Source: GH45 sp046704385
GTDB taxonomy: Bacteria > Bacteroidota > Bacteroidia > Bacteroidales > SZUA-534
DNA: 64,000 nucleotides
Assembly: GCA_046704385.1 (NCBI GenBank)
Contig: JBJKSB010000088.1
Coordinates: 1 to 64,000, forward strand
Direction: 5' to 3'
Part shown: positions 8,263 to 17,627 of the stretch, one piece after another
How positions within the stretch are numbered: the stretch's first letter is position 1
Layout: the number at the start of each line of letters is the position of its first letter
Notes under the pieces: model-generated
Seen by the model: the letters and a program-made list of their open reading frames with translations, nothing else
What the model was told of the DNA's origin: nothing
Database searches by the model: none
Translations under genes and position numbers: made by a program

Positions 8263-8300
8263 CCCTCCCGAAACTAGTTCGGGACAGGTCGTCGGGAGGG
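8263..8300. repeat. CCCTCCCGA/TCGGGAGGG hairpin adjoining the MITE
   Basis: CCCTCCCGA (8263-8271) and TCGGGAGGG (8292-8300) form a perfect 9-bp inverted repeat with a loop containing a second, imperfect CCCGAA/TTCGGG pairing. It overlaps the left end of the MITE by three bases. It could be an older terminator for the minus-strand DUF134 gene or another repeat into which the MITE inserted. Confidence 0.4.
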
Positions 8301-8448
8301 GCTGTCTCAAAAGTAATTTTTTACCCCTAAGACACAAAGGCCTAAAATTCTCAAATTCGTAATGCACTAATATATACCGCTTTGTGTTTCTTGGTGTCTT
8401 TGTGGTTTTGGACCTTTTTATTCATTTTAATTCTTTTGAGACAGCCCC
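8298..8448. mobile_element. 151-bp MITE with 16-bp perfect terminal inverted repeats
   Basis: GGGGCTGTCTCAAAAG (8298-8313) and CTTTTGAGACAGCCCC (8433-8448) are exact inverses and delimit a 151-bp AT-rich element without coding capacity. Termini of this GGCTGTCTCAAAA type are seen on insertion sequences of Bacteroidota, so a non-autonomous derivative is the natural reading. Internal sequence holds another partial inversion (GACACAAAG near 8331, CTTTGTGT near 8381). No clear target-site duplication is visible. It sits in the 400-base gap between DUF134 and the NifX-like gene, which otherwise holds nothing recognisable. Confidence 0.8.
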
Positions 8449-8549
8449 ATGTTTAATAACGAGGCCTCATTTTCAAATTAATCTTTATCTCAATCTAACT
8501 ATCCATAACATTACAACTAATACTAAAGGGGAATCCCCTGCGCTATTAA

Positions 8550-8840
8550 TTATTGTTCTTTTTTTACATTATCAATTTTAATGGCCTTGCCGTTTACCAA
8601 ACCATCGGCAATTTTTTTATGGGCTTCTGCAATTATTCGTCCAAATGTTTGCCTTGATATCTGCATACTTTGTGCTGCCTCTTCCTGGTATAAACCCTCT
8701 AAATCAGCTAATCGGACTGCCTCAAATTCATCAATGGACAGGACCACCGATTCCAGATCTTTCATTGGTATACCTGCCGGTTTGTAAAAAGTAACATCAG
8801 GATCACAACAAATATTTCTGAAACATTTCTTTCTTGGCAT
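8550..8840 (-). CDS. DUF134 (UPF0251) predicted DNA-binding protein
   Basis: A 96-aa protein with the full DUF134 signature: MPRKKCFRNI at the start, a C-C-D-P-D-V-T-F-Y-K-P-A-G-I-P segment (cysteines suggest metal binding), and L-S-I-D-E-F-E-A-V-R-L-A-D-L-E-G-L-Y-Q-E-E-A-A. These are followed by a helix-turn-helix, M-Q-I-S-R-Q-T-F-G-R. Members are regarded as sigma-70 region 4-like DNA-binding proteins, typically next to NifX-like proteins as seen here. Its own promoter carries duplicated GCATATGCTCA sites, which suggests autoregulation. The ATG at 8840 lies within one of these repeats. Confidence 0.9.
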   Translation of the reverse strand: MPRKKCFRNICCDPDVTFYKPAGIPMKDLESVVLSIDEFEAVRLADLEGLYQEEAAQSMQISRQTFGRIIAEAHKKIADGLVNGKAIKIDNVKKEQ

Positions 8841-8883
8841 ATGCTCATTATTTTGAGTACAAATATAAGCATATGCTCAAAAT
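8837..8883 (-). promoter_or_regulatory. DUF134 promoter with duplicated operator-like sites
   Basis: GCATATGCTCA occurs twice as a direct repeat (8837-8847 and 8869-8879), 32 bp apart. ATTTTGAG (8850-8857) and CTCAAAAT (8876-8883) add an inverted pair. A minus-strand TATATTTG (8860-8867), an exact -7 match, lies between the two direct repeats. One site would thus sit upstream of the -7 element and the other at the start codon, an arrangement expected of an autorepressor. Confidence 0.55.
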
Positions 8884-8930
8884 AAATTATGAATTTTACA
8901 AATTATCATTAAAAAAATATAACTGATTTT

Positions 8931-8958
8931 TTGTTTAAGTCTGATATATATATATTTG
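8931..8958 (+). promoter_or_regulatory. Promoter for the TonB receptor/DUF4249 operon
   Basis: TTG at 8931-8933 and TATATTTG at 8951-8958 match the Bacteroidota -33 and -7 elements, with a 17-base spacer (slightly short). The ATG of the receptor is at 9032, leaving a leader of roughly 70 bases. Confidence 0.5.
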
Positions 8959-9031
8959 CGTTAACAACTGAATATTGACCTAATAACGAACATTTTCCTT
9001 TTGGAAAAAAATCAGGAAATAGTTAAAAACT

Positions 9032-11374
9032 ATGAGATTAATTTATTTTGCCATTTTCTTTATTGGTGCTCATGTTTGTTTTGCCCAGACTAAAACCATT
9101 CAAGGTTATGTAACTGATAGTTTAACAAGAGAATCTTTGGTAAATGCCAATATTTACACTCGGGACTATAAACATGCCACCTCAACAAACAACTTTGGAT
9201 TCTTTTCGCTGAATGTACCTGAAACTGAGCAAATCCTTAAAATTTCGTATGTTGGTTACACTACCAAGGAGGTTGCCCTATTGGAATTTAGACCCGGTGA
9301 AATTTTCCATATAAAACTTACTGCCAATTCGTTACTACAGGAAATAAATGTAAAAGCCAATACCTTTCGTGAAGAAATCTCTTTGCATCGGCTTGGCATT
9401 AATGAACTTTCGGCTAAAAAGGTTGAAAACCTGCCAGGGGTATTGGGTGAGCCGGATATATTAAGAGCCATTCAGAATATGCCCGGAGTTCAATCCGGCA
9501 ATTTAGGGACTACGGGATTATTTGTACGAGGGGCTGATCCAGGACAGAGTTTGATATTGCTCGATGGTGTACCCCTTTACAATATCAATCACTTATACGG
9601 TATATATTCGGTATTTAATGGTGATGCCTTAAACAGCGCTGTCCTTTATAAAGGAGGATTTCCTGCCAGGTATGGAGGCCGGTCGTCAGCCATTTTGGAT
9701 GTTACCATGCGAGAAGGGAGAAGCGACAAAATAGGAATACAGGGAAGCCTGGGTATACTTGCCTCACACATATTAATTGAAGGTCCCCTGATAAAAAACA
9801 AGCTTACCTTCTTGGTTTCAGCTCGCAGGACTTATTTCGACCTTTTTAGTAATGCCATCTTAAAACATAAATACCCTGATCCTAAAAACAGGGTTTACAC
9901 CGGTTACCATTTTTACGATGCAACCTGTAAAATAAATTACCGGTTTAACGACCAGCACAGAATTTTTGCCAGCTTTTACGGGGGCAATGACTTTTTATAC
10001 AATAACGAATATAAGAATAATGACACTGTTAATGACAACTTTACCAGTGAATTGAAATGGGGTAATGCAACCGGCACCATACGTTATAATTATACGGCAA
10101 AAAACGGTTTGTTCCTAAATGCGCAGGTATATTCCACACATTATTTTTACAGCCAGGTGGCTGACCACACCAATATTTACCCGGAGGAAAACATTTATAC
10201 CCGGGTAAACAAGGATAATTTTAAATCGAATATTCGCGATTACGGGGCATTGCTTTTTGTTAATAAAGCTTTTAACAACCATGATGTACAGGCTGGTTTT
10301 AGTGCAGTACAACATAATTTCAAACCTTCAGATGGGACCATTTCAAGATTCGATGGATACTCTCCCCCTTACGATACCTCTTTCACTCAGGGAACTTTCA
10401 ATATTACCGATCTTAATGCATATGCAGAAGATAAGATAAAACTAGGCGAAAAATTTACTGCCACATTTGGTTTACGGCTGGTACTAAATGATACCAAAGA
10501 AAAAAACCTGCAGGCAGAACCACGAATACAACTGCAATTACTGGCAACTGATAATCTTTCGTTTAAAACGGGGTATGCCCGTGTAACCCAGAATAGCTTT
10601 TTAATATCTACAAACAGCATGATTTCGCCAGCTGATTTATGGGTATTCAAAACTCAAAACATGAAACCATTGATAGGTAACCAGGTAGATTTTGGCGTAA
10701 CTACTTCACTTTTTAACGAGATAAAAATGACCTTTGAAACTTACTACAAAAAGCTGGATAATGTACCGGGTGTTTTGGAAGGGAAAAAAATTGACCGGCT
10801 GGATAACTGGGAAACCAATATTGTACAGGGCCAGGGTGAAGCCTATGGTTTTGAAAGCATGATTGAACGTCGTTATGGTAAAATTAACGGCTTTATTGGT
10901 TACACTCTGGCTTACAGCAACAGACAATTCAAAGAATTAAATAATGGGAGGCCCTACCGTTTCAAATACGATCGCAGGCACAATATTTCTGTAGTAGTCT
11001 CGTACAAACTTACCCGACGATTGGAAGTAAATGCCGTTTGGAATTTTGCTTCAGGCAGCCTGGTATCGTTATATACTCAGAAATATAAAAGCTCAGCTGA
11101 TTATTATGATACAGACCTGGATCATTTGTATCCGGGAGGAACCAGATTATATGCAGCCAGTAAAAATAATTATGAATTACCCCCTTTTCATCAGCTTGAC
11201 CTTGGTTTTACATTCACCAAACAAAAGAAAAGAGGCACTATTAAATGGAATTATGGTATTTATAATGTATATAACCGGGTTAATCCTTTTTATATTACCA
11301 TTGAGCAGGAGCATTACTTCATGAATGGGGCTCTGCCCATTCTACCCTATGTAAGCTATACTTTCAAATTTTAA
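9032..11374 (+). CDS. TonB-dependent receptor with carboxypeptidase-regulatory-like domain
   Basis: A 780-aa outer-membrane receptor: signal peptide (MRLIYFAIFFIGAHVCFAQ), CarboxypepD_reg-like domain (about 22-105), plug domain (about 125-220; L-P-G-V-L-G-E-P-D-I, V-R-G-A-D-P-G-Q-S-L-I-L-L-D-G-V-P) and a 22-strand-type barrel ending in an aromatic-F terminus. It is followed 4 bases later by a DUF4249 lipoprotein. This pairing is widespread in Bacteroidota and is thought to form an uptake system other than SusCD, possibly for metal chelates or peptides. The substrate is unknown. Confidence 0.9.
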   Translation: MRLIYFAIFFIGAHVCFAQTKTIQGYVTDSLTRESLVNANIYTRDYKHATSTNNFGFFSLNVPETEQILKISYVGYTTKEVALLEFRPGEIFHIKLTANSLLQEINVKANTFREEISLHRLGINELSAKKVENLPGVLGEPDILRAIQNMPGVQSGNLGTTGLFVRGADPGQSLILLDGVPLYNINHLYGIYSVFNGDALNSAVLYKGGFPARYGGRSSAILDVTMREGRSDKIGIQGSLGILASHILIEGPLIKNKLTFLVSARRTYFDLFSNAILKHKYPDPKNRVYTGYHFYDATCKINYRFNDQHRIFASFYGGNDFLYNNEYKNNDTVNDNFTSELKWGNATGTIRYNYTAKNGLFLNAQVYSTHYFYSQVADHTNIYPEENIYTRVNKDNFKSNIRDYGALLFVNKAFNNHDVQAGFSAVQHNFKPSDGTISRFDGYSPPYDTSFTQGTFNITDLNAYAEDKIKLGEKFTATFGLRLVLNDTKEKNLQAEPRIQLQLLATDNLSFKTGYARVTQNSFLISTNSMISPADLWVFKTQNMKPLIGNQVDFGVTTSLFNEIKMTFETYYKKLDNVPGVLEGKKIDRLDNWETNIVQGQGEAYGFESMIERRYGKINGFIGYTLAYSNRQFKELNNGRPYRFKYDRRHNISVVVSYKLTRRLEVNAVWNFASGSLVSLYTQKYKSSADYYDTDLDHLYPGGTRLYAASKNNYELPPFHQLDLGFTFTKQKKRGTIKWNYGIYNVYNRVNPFYITIEQEHYFMNGALPILPYVSYTFKF

Positions 11375-11378
11375 AATC

Positions 11379-12401
11379 ATGAAAAAAACCTGTTTGTTTT
11401 TATATAGTATTTTACTGTTCTGGGCCTGCGAACCCATTCCCTTTGATTTAAATGTAAACCAGAACAATTCAATGTGCGCCAGTTTTTATAGTGACAATTC
11501 TCCCTCGTTTGCCATCTATTACACCTCAGGGATATTCAGTCATGACACCCCTGTACCCATCGAGGGTGTTACCCTAAAAGTTTGGGAGGATAATATACTA
11601 ATACCGGATTTCAATTTTACTGATCAAATGAGCTATATGAACCCTGAGTTTAAACCCAAACCAGGAGCCCAATATAAAATTAAAGCAGAGATGGTTGAAG
11701 GAGATCCCTTACTTTGTAACTTCACTATGCCCGGGCTGGTTAAGTTTGATGTATTAAATTTTGAAACTGAGGAAGTTGTTGTAAATCATTATCAGGAATA
11801 TTACGATACAATTTATCAGACAAGTTATTCAGGAATTACAGATAGCATTATTTTTATAGAATACCACGAAGCCCGTAATGATACTGTGGTAAAAATAAAT
11901 ATGGCCTTAAAAATTAATGATCCGCAAAATACAACGGACTATTATTATTTAATCCCTGGAACCATTGGTATATTTGACTCAAACATCAAACCACATTATA
12001 CCACATTAGGACCTGTGGAAGAGGATAACAACGGCTTTTACTCAATACCTATGTTTGCCGATGATATTATAAATGAACAGAACAATATTGTAAAATTTTC
12101 AGCCTATTACGGACCCAGAGATTCTGTACGAATTGAATTGAGTCATTTTGATGAATTTACTTACAATTTTAACATAAAAACATTTTTATACAGAGCTGCT
12201 CTCAATCCTGCTGTTAATGACAATAACACTGCCCTGATGGACTTTTTTAAACCCGCAGGTATACCCGAAACAGAACCGGTGATACTTCCTCAGAATGTTG
12301 AAAACGGCATAGGAGTTATCACATCATATTCAGTTTATAAACAATCTTTTGCATTTGATCTACCCCCGGAAAGTGAATGGAAATTTATTAATAAAAACTA
12401 A
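11379..12401 (+). CDS. DUF4249 family outer-membrane-associated lipoprotein
   Basis: A 340-aa protein with a lipoprotein signal peptide; the acylated cysteine is probably C17 in LLFWAC. The body is beta-rich with an early Ig-like/beta-sandwich segment, as in DUF4249. It begins 4 bases after the TonB receptor stop, so it is translationally coupled to it. DUF4249 proteins usually partner such receptors and are assumed to be surface or periplasmic substrate-binding components. No enzyme motif is seen. Confidence 0.75.
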   Translation: MKKTCLFLYSILLFWACEPIPFDLNVNQNNSMCASFYSDNSPSFAIYYTSGIFSHDTPVPIEGVTLKVWEDNILIPDFNFTDQMSYMNPEFKPKPGAQYKIKAEMVEGDPLLCNFTMPGLVKFDVLNFETEEVVVNHYQEYYDTIYQTSYSGITDSIIFIEYHEARNDTVVKINMALKINDPQNTTDYYYLIPGTIGIFDSNIKPHYTTLGPVEEDNNGFYSIPMFADDIINEQNNIVKFSAYYGPRDSVRIELSHFDEFTYNFNIKTFLYRAALNPAVNDNNTALMDFFKPAGIPETEPVILPQNVENGIGVITSYSVYKQSFAFDLPPESEWKFINKN

Positions 12402-12457
12402 AAAAACGGAGCCTGAAAACTTCAAACCCCGCTCTTATCTATATACACCGACCCTAA

Positions 12458-13972
12458 CTAGTCAACATTATCAAATAAAAATGAATTTTCGTTACTGATA
12501 CGGGTCACCCCTTCTTCATCGGTTAAAGTGAAGCGCGATATTTCTTTTTCTTCTGTGTCGCTTTCTTCCATATCTTCGAGCCGTACTTTTTTGCGTTTAA
12601 AAGCCGGTTCATTCTCAAGCTCCTCAATATCGCTTTCGTTTTTATACGATACTTTGGGTTTTTGCATTTTGTTTACCTTAATGCTCTCTTCAGCATCACC
12701 TGAAACAATTCCAAGGTCGAGCTGCTTAGCAGCCGTCTTTTTGGTATCTGACTTATCTTCCCCGAAAAGCTCAAATCTTTCAACCTTCTCAATGGGTTCA
12801 TTGTCAGTAAAATCAAAAAGTTCTTCTTCCTTTTTAGGTTCTTCTTTATCGTAAATTTCAAAAGGAATATCCTCGCCTTCCAGCTTTTCATATATTTTTT
12901 CGTCAATCGGGGGCTTTTCATCTTCATCCCTTTTTATTTCGTGCAGCGGAACGGAAATTTTTTGTTCAGCCTCGTGAGCAACCAACTCCGGAATACTTTC
13001 GGTTCCAAAACCGGTAGCAATAATGGTAATACAAATTTTATCGCCCAGCGAGGTGTCAAGGGTATTCCCCCAAATAATATCGGCAGTCATTCCGGCTGAT
13101 TCCTGCACATAATCGGTAATTTGTCCTATTTCGTCCATACGAACCTCATCATCAGGACCTGAGGCAATATTGAGCAATATATTTTTTGCTCCTTTTATAT
13201 CATTATTATTTAATAATGGTGAACTCAGCGCTTCTTCAATGGCCAGCGTGGCACGGTTTTCGCCTGATGCCATTGCCGATCCCATTAATGCCACACCACT
13301 GTTTGACATTACCGTATGAACATCCGCAAAGTCAACATTCACCGAACCATGAACCGTAATAATTTCAGCAATTCCTTTGGCTGCAACGGTTAATACATTA
13401 TCAGCCTGCGCAAATGCCGTCGACAGAGGTAAATCGCCATACATTTCACGCAATTTTTCATTGTTAATCACCAGTAAGGCATCCACTTGTTCACGCATTT
13501 TGTTTAACCCTTCAATAGCCTGGTTCATGCGCCTTTTCCCTTCAAAGCGAAATGGCAGGGTAACAATCCCCACTGTGAGTATACCTAAATCGCGAGCTTC
13601 CTCAGCAATTACAGGAGCTGCACCGGTTCCGGTTCCGCCGCCCATACCTGCGGTTATAAAAACCATTTTAGTATTGTGCGATAAGATATCCGTAATTTTA
13701 TCCAGACTTTCAATAGCTGCCTGCCTGCCCTGTTCCGGTTTATTTCCTGCACCTCTGCCTTGTGTCAGGGTTTCGCCCAACTGTATTTTTATGGGTATTT
13801 CGCTGCTTCGCAATGCCTGAGCATCGGTATTGCAAATTACAAAGTCAACATCAGTAATTCCCTGGCGGAACATATGATTTACTGCATTTCCACCACCTCC
13901 ACCTACTCCTATCACTTTAATAATGGAACTCTTGTTGTGGGGTAAATCAAAATTCATCAGTTCTTCAGCCAT
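12458..13972 (-). CDS. ftsZ: Cell division GTPase FtsZ
   Basis: A 504-aa tubulin homologue that polymerises into the Z ring. The GTP-binding motif GGGTGTG is at residues 111-117, and the T7 loop N-x-D-F-A-D is present. After the conserved core (about residue 325) comes an acidic, low-complexity linker of about 150 residues (rich in E, D, K), longer than in Proteobacteria and usual for Bacteroidota. It ends in a short hydrophobic tail, NSFLFDNVD, the likely FtsA-contact peptide. It is the last gene of the dcw cluster and converges on the DUF4249 gene, with no strong terminator between them. Confidence 0.97.
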   Translation of the reverse strand: MAEELMNFDLPHNKSSIIKVIGVGGGGGNAVNHMFRQGITDVDFVICNTDAQALRSSEIPIKIQLGETLTQGRGAGNKPEQGRQAAIESLDKITDILSHNTKMVFITAGMGGGTGTGAAPVIAEEARDLGILTVGIVTLPFRFEGKRRMNQAIEGLNKMREQVDALLVINNEKLREMYGDLPLSTAFAQADNVLTVAAKGIAEIITVHGSVNVDFADVHTVMSNSGVALMGSAMASGENRATLAIEEALSSPLLNNNDIKGAKNILLNIASGPDDEVRMDEIGQITDYVQESAGMTADIIWGNTLDTSLGDKICITIIATGFGTESIPELVAHEAEQKISVPLHEIKRDEDEKPPIDEKIYEKLEGEDIPFEIYDKEEPKKEEELFDFTDNEPIEKVERFELFGEDKSDTKKTAAKQLDLGIVSGDAEESIKVNKMQKPKVSYKNESDIEELENEPAFKRKKVRLEDMEESDTEEKEISRFTLTDEEGVTRISNENSFLFDNVD

Positions 13973-14097
13973 TTTTTTTAATTTTTTAGTTTATCAGCTT
14001 ATCCAACGCCTAAATATTTTAACAGTTTCAGGCGACAGGTTAACTTCTCACCTGAAAAGTAACCCGCCTTCCTTTAACTGTGAACTACCTGCAAGTC

Positions 14098-15441
14098 TTA
14101 CATTTGTTGGTCATCCACTTCAAAGAATTCACCCAGTTTATCGAACAAGGTTGCTATTTTCTTTTTCTGTGGCTTTTTATCCTCAACTTGTTTTTCTTCA
14201 GTAACTAATTCCACTTCGGGCTCTGTCTTAACCTGTTTCTCCTGTTTAATTTCAGACTTTTGCTCAACGCAACAAGGGCCTTTTTCAACAAATCCGGTAA
14301 GCATCAACCCGACTGCTGTTGCAAACATCGGTTGATTTACTTCCTCTACTACCTGACTTTGAACACTTTGGTTAGGCACACCAACCCGCACATCCATGCC
14401 TGTTTTAAAAGCCACCAACTGGCTAAGGTTTTTAAGCAAGGCTCCACCACCTGTCAGCACAATACCAGCCCCTAACTGCTGCAACATTCCTGAAGCTTCC
14501 ACTTCAAAATAAATCTGGGCAATAATTTCCTCCATCCTTGACTGGATTATATGAGCCAGATTTTTAAAACTTATTTCTTTTGGTGGCCTTCCGTTAATAC
14601 CAGGAATACTAACCACTTTATTTTCCTGGGCTTTATCGGCTAACGACGAGCCATATTTCACTTTTAATTGCTCGGCATAGCGTTCCAAAATGTTGCAGCC
14701 CTGTTTAATATCCTGGGTAACAATATTTCCACCAAAAGGAATCACTGCCGTATGGCGGATGATACCATCATAAAAAACTGCTACATCGGTAGTACCACCA
14801 CCAATATCAACCAGTGCCACTCCAATTTCTTTCTCATCTTCAGTTAAAACTGCATCGGACGAGGCCAAAGGTTCCAGAACGAGGCGCTTTACATTTATTC
14901 CTGCACGATTCACGCATTTTTTAATATTATTAGCCGCTGCTGTTTGCCCGATTACAATATGGAAGTTTGCCTCCAAACGCTTGCCGAACATCCCGACAGG
15001 GTTTTTAACGCCGGTTTCGTTATCCACAATAAAACTTTGTGGCAAAACATGGATAATTTCCTCACCAACATCGATAGGAATTTTATGCATATCGTCAACC
15101 AGGGCTTGTACATCTTCCTTTGAAATTTCTTCATCGTACGAATCACGATTGATATACCCACGATTCCTGATGCTGCGTATATGCTGACCGGCAATACCTA
15201 CATATGCATCTGTAATACGTACACCAGCCTGCGATTCGGCGATATCCACTGCCTGCCTGATGGCATTTACGGTTTGCTCAATATTGAGAACAACCCCGCG
15301 TTTCACTCCTGTGGAACGGGTGTTGCCATAGCCCAAAATATCAATTTTCCCCGACTCATTTTTCCTTCCAATGATAGCTACTATTTTGGTTGTACCTATG
15401 TCAATTGCTGCTACTATTTTTTCTTTTGGGTTCATACTCAT
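14098..15441 (-). CDS. ftsA: Cell division protein FtsA
   Basis: A 447-aa actin-like ATPase that anchors FtsZ to the membrane. Phosphate-1 motif AAIDIGTTKIVAIIG is near the start, phosphate-2 motif VDIGGGTTDVAVF is in the middle, and VLTGGGALLKNL is the adenosine motif. After about residue 385 there is a charged linker, then an amphipathic helix, KIATLFDKLGEFFEV, suited to membrane targeting. The start codon overlaps the ftsQ stop by one base (TAATG), so the two are coupled. Confidence 0.96.
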   Translation of the reverse strand: MSMNPKEKIVAAIDIGTTKIVAIIGRKNESGKIDILGYGNTRSTGVKRGVVLNIEQTVNAIRQAVDIAESQAGVRITDAYVGIAGQHIRSIRNRGYINRDSYDEEISKEDVQALVDDMHKIPIDVGEEIIHVLPQSFIVDNETGVKNPVGMFGKRLEANFHIVIGQTAAANNIKKCVNRAGINVKRLVLEPLASSDAVLTEDEKEIGVALVDIGGGTTDVAVFYDGIIRHTAVIPFGGNIVTQDIKQGCNILERYAEQLKVKYGSSLADKAQENKVVSIPGINGRPPKEISFKNLAHIIQSRMEEIIAQIYFEVEASGMLQQLGAGIVLTGGGALLKNLSQLVAFKTGMDVRVGVPNQSVQSQVVEEVNQPMFATAVGLMLTGFVEKGPCCVEQKSEIKQEKQVKTEPEVELVTEEKQVEDKKPQKKKIATLFDKLGEFFEVDDQQM

Positions 15442-16232
15442 TATCTTTTAGTACAAATTACCTGATTATTATATTTTAAGTTTATTGTCTTATATTTATT
15501 CCATCCGGCCTTCGGAAAGCCTTGTGTATAAAGCGCTTTTAAGTTGTTAAATTTGGTGATGTAATGATCAATTCCGCCAAATTCAATTATATGAGTCCCT
15601 ACACGAGGAACCAACTCATACTCGTTACCATTCACATAAATTTGCTCGATCTGGGCCCTCCAGAATTCGTCACGATAAATATAGCTGGCCAGTTGATACA
15701 AATCAAGTAGTAGTGCATTAGAGTTATCCACAGACTTATCACCAATTTCAGACTTTTGTACGGCGAGTAATTTTGTGTAATTCAGGTTTATATTACCTGA
15801 TGCAATAAGTACATGGGCTGTGTATTTCGATGATAACGGCATGATTTTACCTTCATCGTCAATATAGAAACTCTCACGGTTTTTGCTAATGATCCGCAGT
15901 ATTGGATTTCGTTGTGTAATATTAATTTGAACGGTACCCTGCACCGTACGAAACACATTTGCTTCCTTAACCGATGGATGTAATTTTAAGAATTCCTCCA
16001 GCTTATTTTCATTGATACTGTTCACCGGTTGACCAATCAACGATTCTTTTTTATCGTTCAACATGGTAATTACATCATTTTCCTCGATAAAATAATTATG
16101 TGTTTTGTCGAGTACATTAACCTTCACATCCTTGCATTTAATTTCCTGCTTTTTGGCGGCAATTAAAGGCAATAACACCAGAATGTAAACTATAATGGTT
16201 ACCCAGGGCAATATTTGTTTTAGTTTAGTCAT
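15441..16232 (-). CDS. ftsQ: Cell division protein FtsQ/DivIB
   Basis: A 263-aa bitopic divisome protein with a short cytoplasmic N-terminus, one membrane helix (about 9-26) and a periplasmic part. The latter begins with a POTRA-like region (about 35-110; I-E-E-N-D-V-I-T-M-L, F-L-K-L-H-P-S-V-K-E-A-N-V-F-R-T) and continues with the FtsQ beta domain. Sequence conservation in this family is low, so identification rests largely on topology and on its place between murC and ftsA, with overlaps of 8 and 1 bases. Confidence 0.9.
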   Translation of the reverse strand: MTKLKQILPWVTIIVYILVLLPLIAAKKQEIKCKDVKVNVLDKTHNYFIEENDVITMLNDKKESLIGQPVNSINENKLEEFLKLHPSVKEANVFRTVQGTVQINITQRNPILRIISKNRESFYIDDEGKIMPLSSKYTAHVLIASGNINLNYTKLLAVQKSEIGDKSVDNSNALLLDLYQLASYIYRDEFWRAQIEQIYVNGNEYELVPRVGTHIIEFGGIDHYITKFNNLKALYTQGFPKAGWNKYKTINLKYNNQVICTKR

Positions 16233-17610
16233 TTTTGCTATATTTCTCTTCTAAACCCTTTTTAATTTTAGGGACCAAACGGTCGATGTCGCCGGCACCC
16301 ATTGTTATAACAATATCAATATCTGATTTTAATACATTATTTACAACCTGGTTATAGCTGCACAATTGTTTGTTTTTCAATTTCATTTTACTAAAAATAA
16401 GCCGGCTTTCAACTCCGGGGATTGGTTCTTCGCGGGCCGGATAGATATCTGTAAGTATCACCTGGTCGCATAAGTCAAGGCTTGCTGCAAAACCATCGGC
16501 AAAATCCCTGGTCCGGGTATATAAATGCGGTTGAAAAACTCCGGTAATTGGGCGGCCTGGATACATGTGTTTTACAGAGTTAATACATGCCTTTATTTCC
16601 TCTGGGTGATGAGCATAATCATCAATGTAAACTATTTTATCGGTTTTAACCTGAAAATCGAAACGCCGTTTAACTCCTCGGTAATCCTTTAAATTTGTTT
16701 TAATGGTCTCTATATCTATTCCGGCCAGCCAGGCCAAAGCCATTGCCGCTACGGCATTTTCAATGTTATATAAACCGGGGATTCCCAGCATGATTTCAGG
16801 AAATTCGCCTTTGGGTGTATGCCAGTTAAACCGGTAAAATCCGTCATTTACCGTAATATGGCTGGCATAAAAATCAGCCTGAGAATTTTCCAATGAATAG
16901 GTGTAATAGTTAATTTGTGTATTAATCTCAGGATTTATTTTCAGACTCAATTTATAAACTAATGACCCCTGAGGCTTTACCTGGCTTACAAATTTGTAGA
17001 ATGTCTCCTTTAAAGCCGCATGGTTATCGTAAATATCAAGATGATCGGCATCCATTGATGACACAATAGCTAATTCAGGATACAAGGTTAAAAATGAGCG
17101 ATCGAACTCATCGGCTTCAATAACCACATTTTTTGAATTTGCATTGATAATCACATTACTATTAAGATTTTTTGAAATACCCCCTAAAAATGCATTGCAC
17201 TGTTCATGCATTATCCACGAAAGTGTTGTACTTATTGAGGTTTTTCCGTGAGTTCCGGCAACGGCCATTCCATAATTCTCTTTTACCAGTAACCCCAACG
17301 CCTCCGACCTTTTAAACACTGTGAAATTATGTTGACGGAAATATTCCAAACCCTTGTGGTTTTTTGGTATTGCCGGGGTATAAATTACCAGTGTTGTTGT
17401 GTTATCTTTAACTTCCGGGTCAACCGCTTCCACAGAATCTTCATAAGTTATTGAAATTCCTTCACTAATAAGCCTTTTGGTAATATCTGAAGGCGTTTTG
17501 TCGTAGCCATACACCGGAAAACCCGATGACTTGAACCAACGGGCAAGGGCACTCATTCCGATACCTCCGATACCGACAAAATAAATTCTATGGAAATTCG
17601 TAATATTCAA
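16225..17610 (-). CDS. murC: UDP-N-acetylmuramate-L-alanine ligase MurC
   Basis: A 461-aa Mur ligase that adds L-alanine to UDP-MurNAc in the cytoplasm. The N-terminal Rossmann motif VGIGGIGMSALA (12-23) is the MurC hallmark, and the ATP-binding loop is GTHGKTS (119-125). The central D-x-F-D-R-S-F-L and the C-terminal D-D-Y-A-H-H-P-E-E motif are also present. The length is normal. It sits 17 bases downstream of murG and overlaps ftsQ by 8 bases. Confidence 0.96.
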   Translation of the reverse strand: MNITNFHRIYFVGIGGIGMSALARWFKSSGFPVYGYDKTPSDITKRLISEGISITYEDSVEAVDPEVKDNTTTLVIYTPAIPKNHKGLEYFRQHNFTVFKRSEALGLLVKENYGMAVAGTHGKTSISTTLSWIMHEQCNAFLGGISKNLNSNVIINANSKNVVIEADEFDRSFLTLYPELAIVSSMDADHLDIYDNHAALKETFYKFVSQVKPQGSLVYKLSLKINPEINTQINYYTYSLENSQADFYASHITVNDGFYRFNWHTPKGEFPEIMLGIPGLYNIENAVAAMALAWLAGIDIETIKTNLKDYRGVKRRFDFQVKTDKIVYIDDYAHHPEEIKACINSVKHMYPGRPITGVFQPHLYTRTRDFADGFAASLDLCDQVILTDIYPAREEPIPGVESRLIFSKMKLKNKQLCSYNQVVNNVLKSDIDIVITMGAGDIDRLVPKIKKGLEEKYSKND

Positions 17611-17627
17611 TTTATTAGTTCATTAAA

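Noticed and set aside
8093..8362. An 89-codon open frame running from the NifX-like gene into the MITE
   Set aside because: It reads through the hairpin and MITE end and has no similarity to any protein I know.
8298..8448. A complete insertion sequence
   Set aside because: Only 151 bp with no transposase frame; it fits a MITE.
7772..8840. A nitrogen-fixation gene region
   Set aside because: The NifX-like protein belongs to a family widespread outside nitrogen fixers, and no nifHDK, nifB or related gene is present in the window.
13377..13820. A 147-codon open frame opposite ftsZ
   Set aside because: It is antisense to the conserved FtsZ core, with low-complexity serine/proline content and no start signal.
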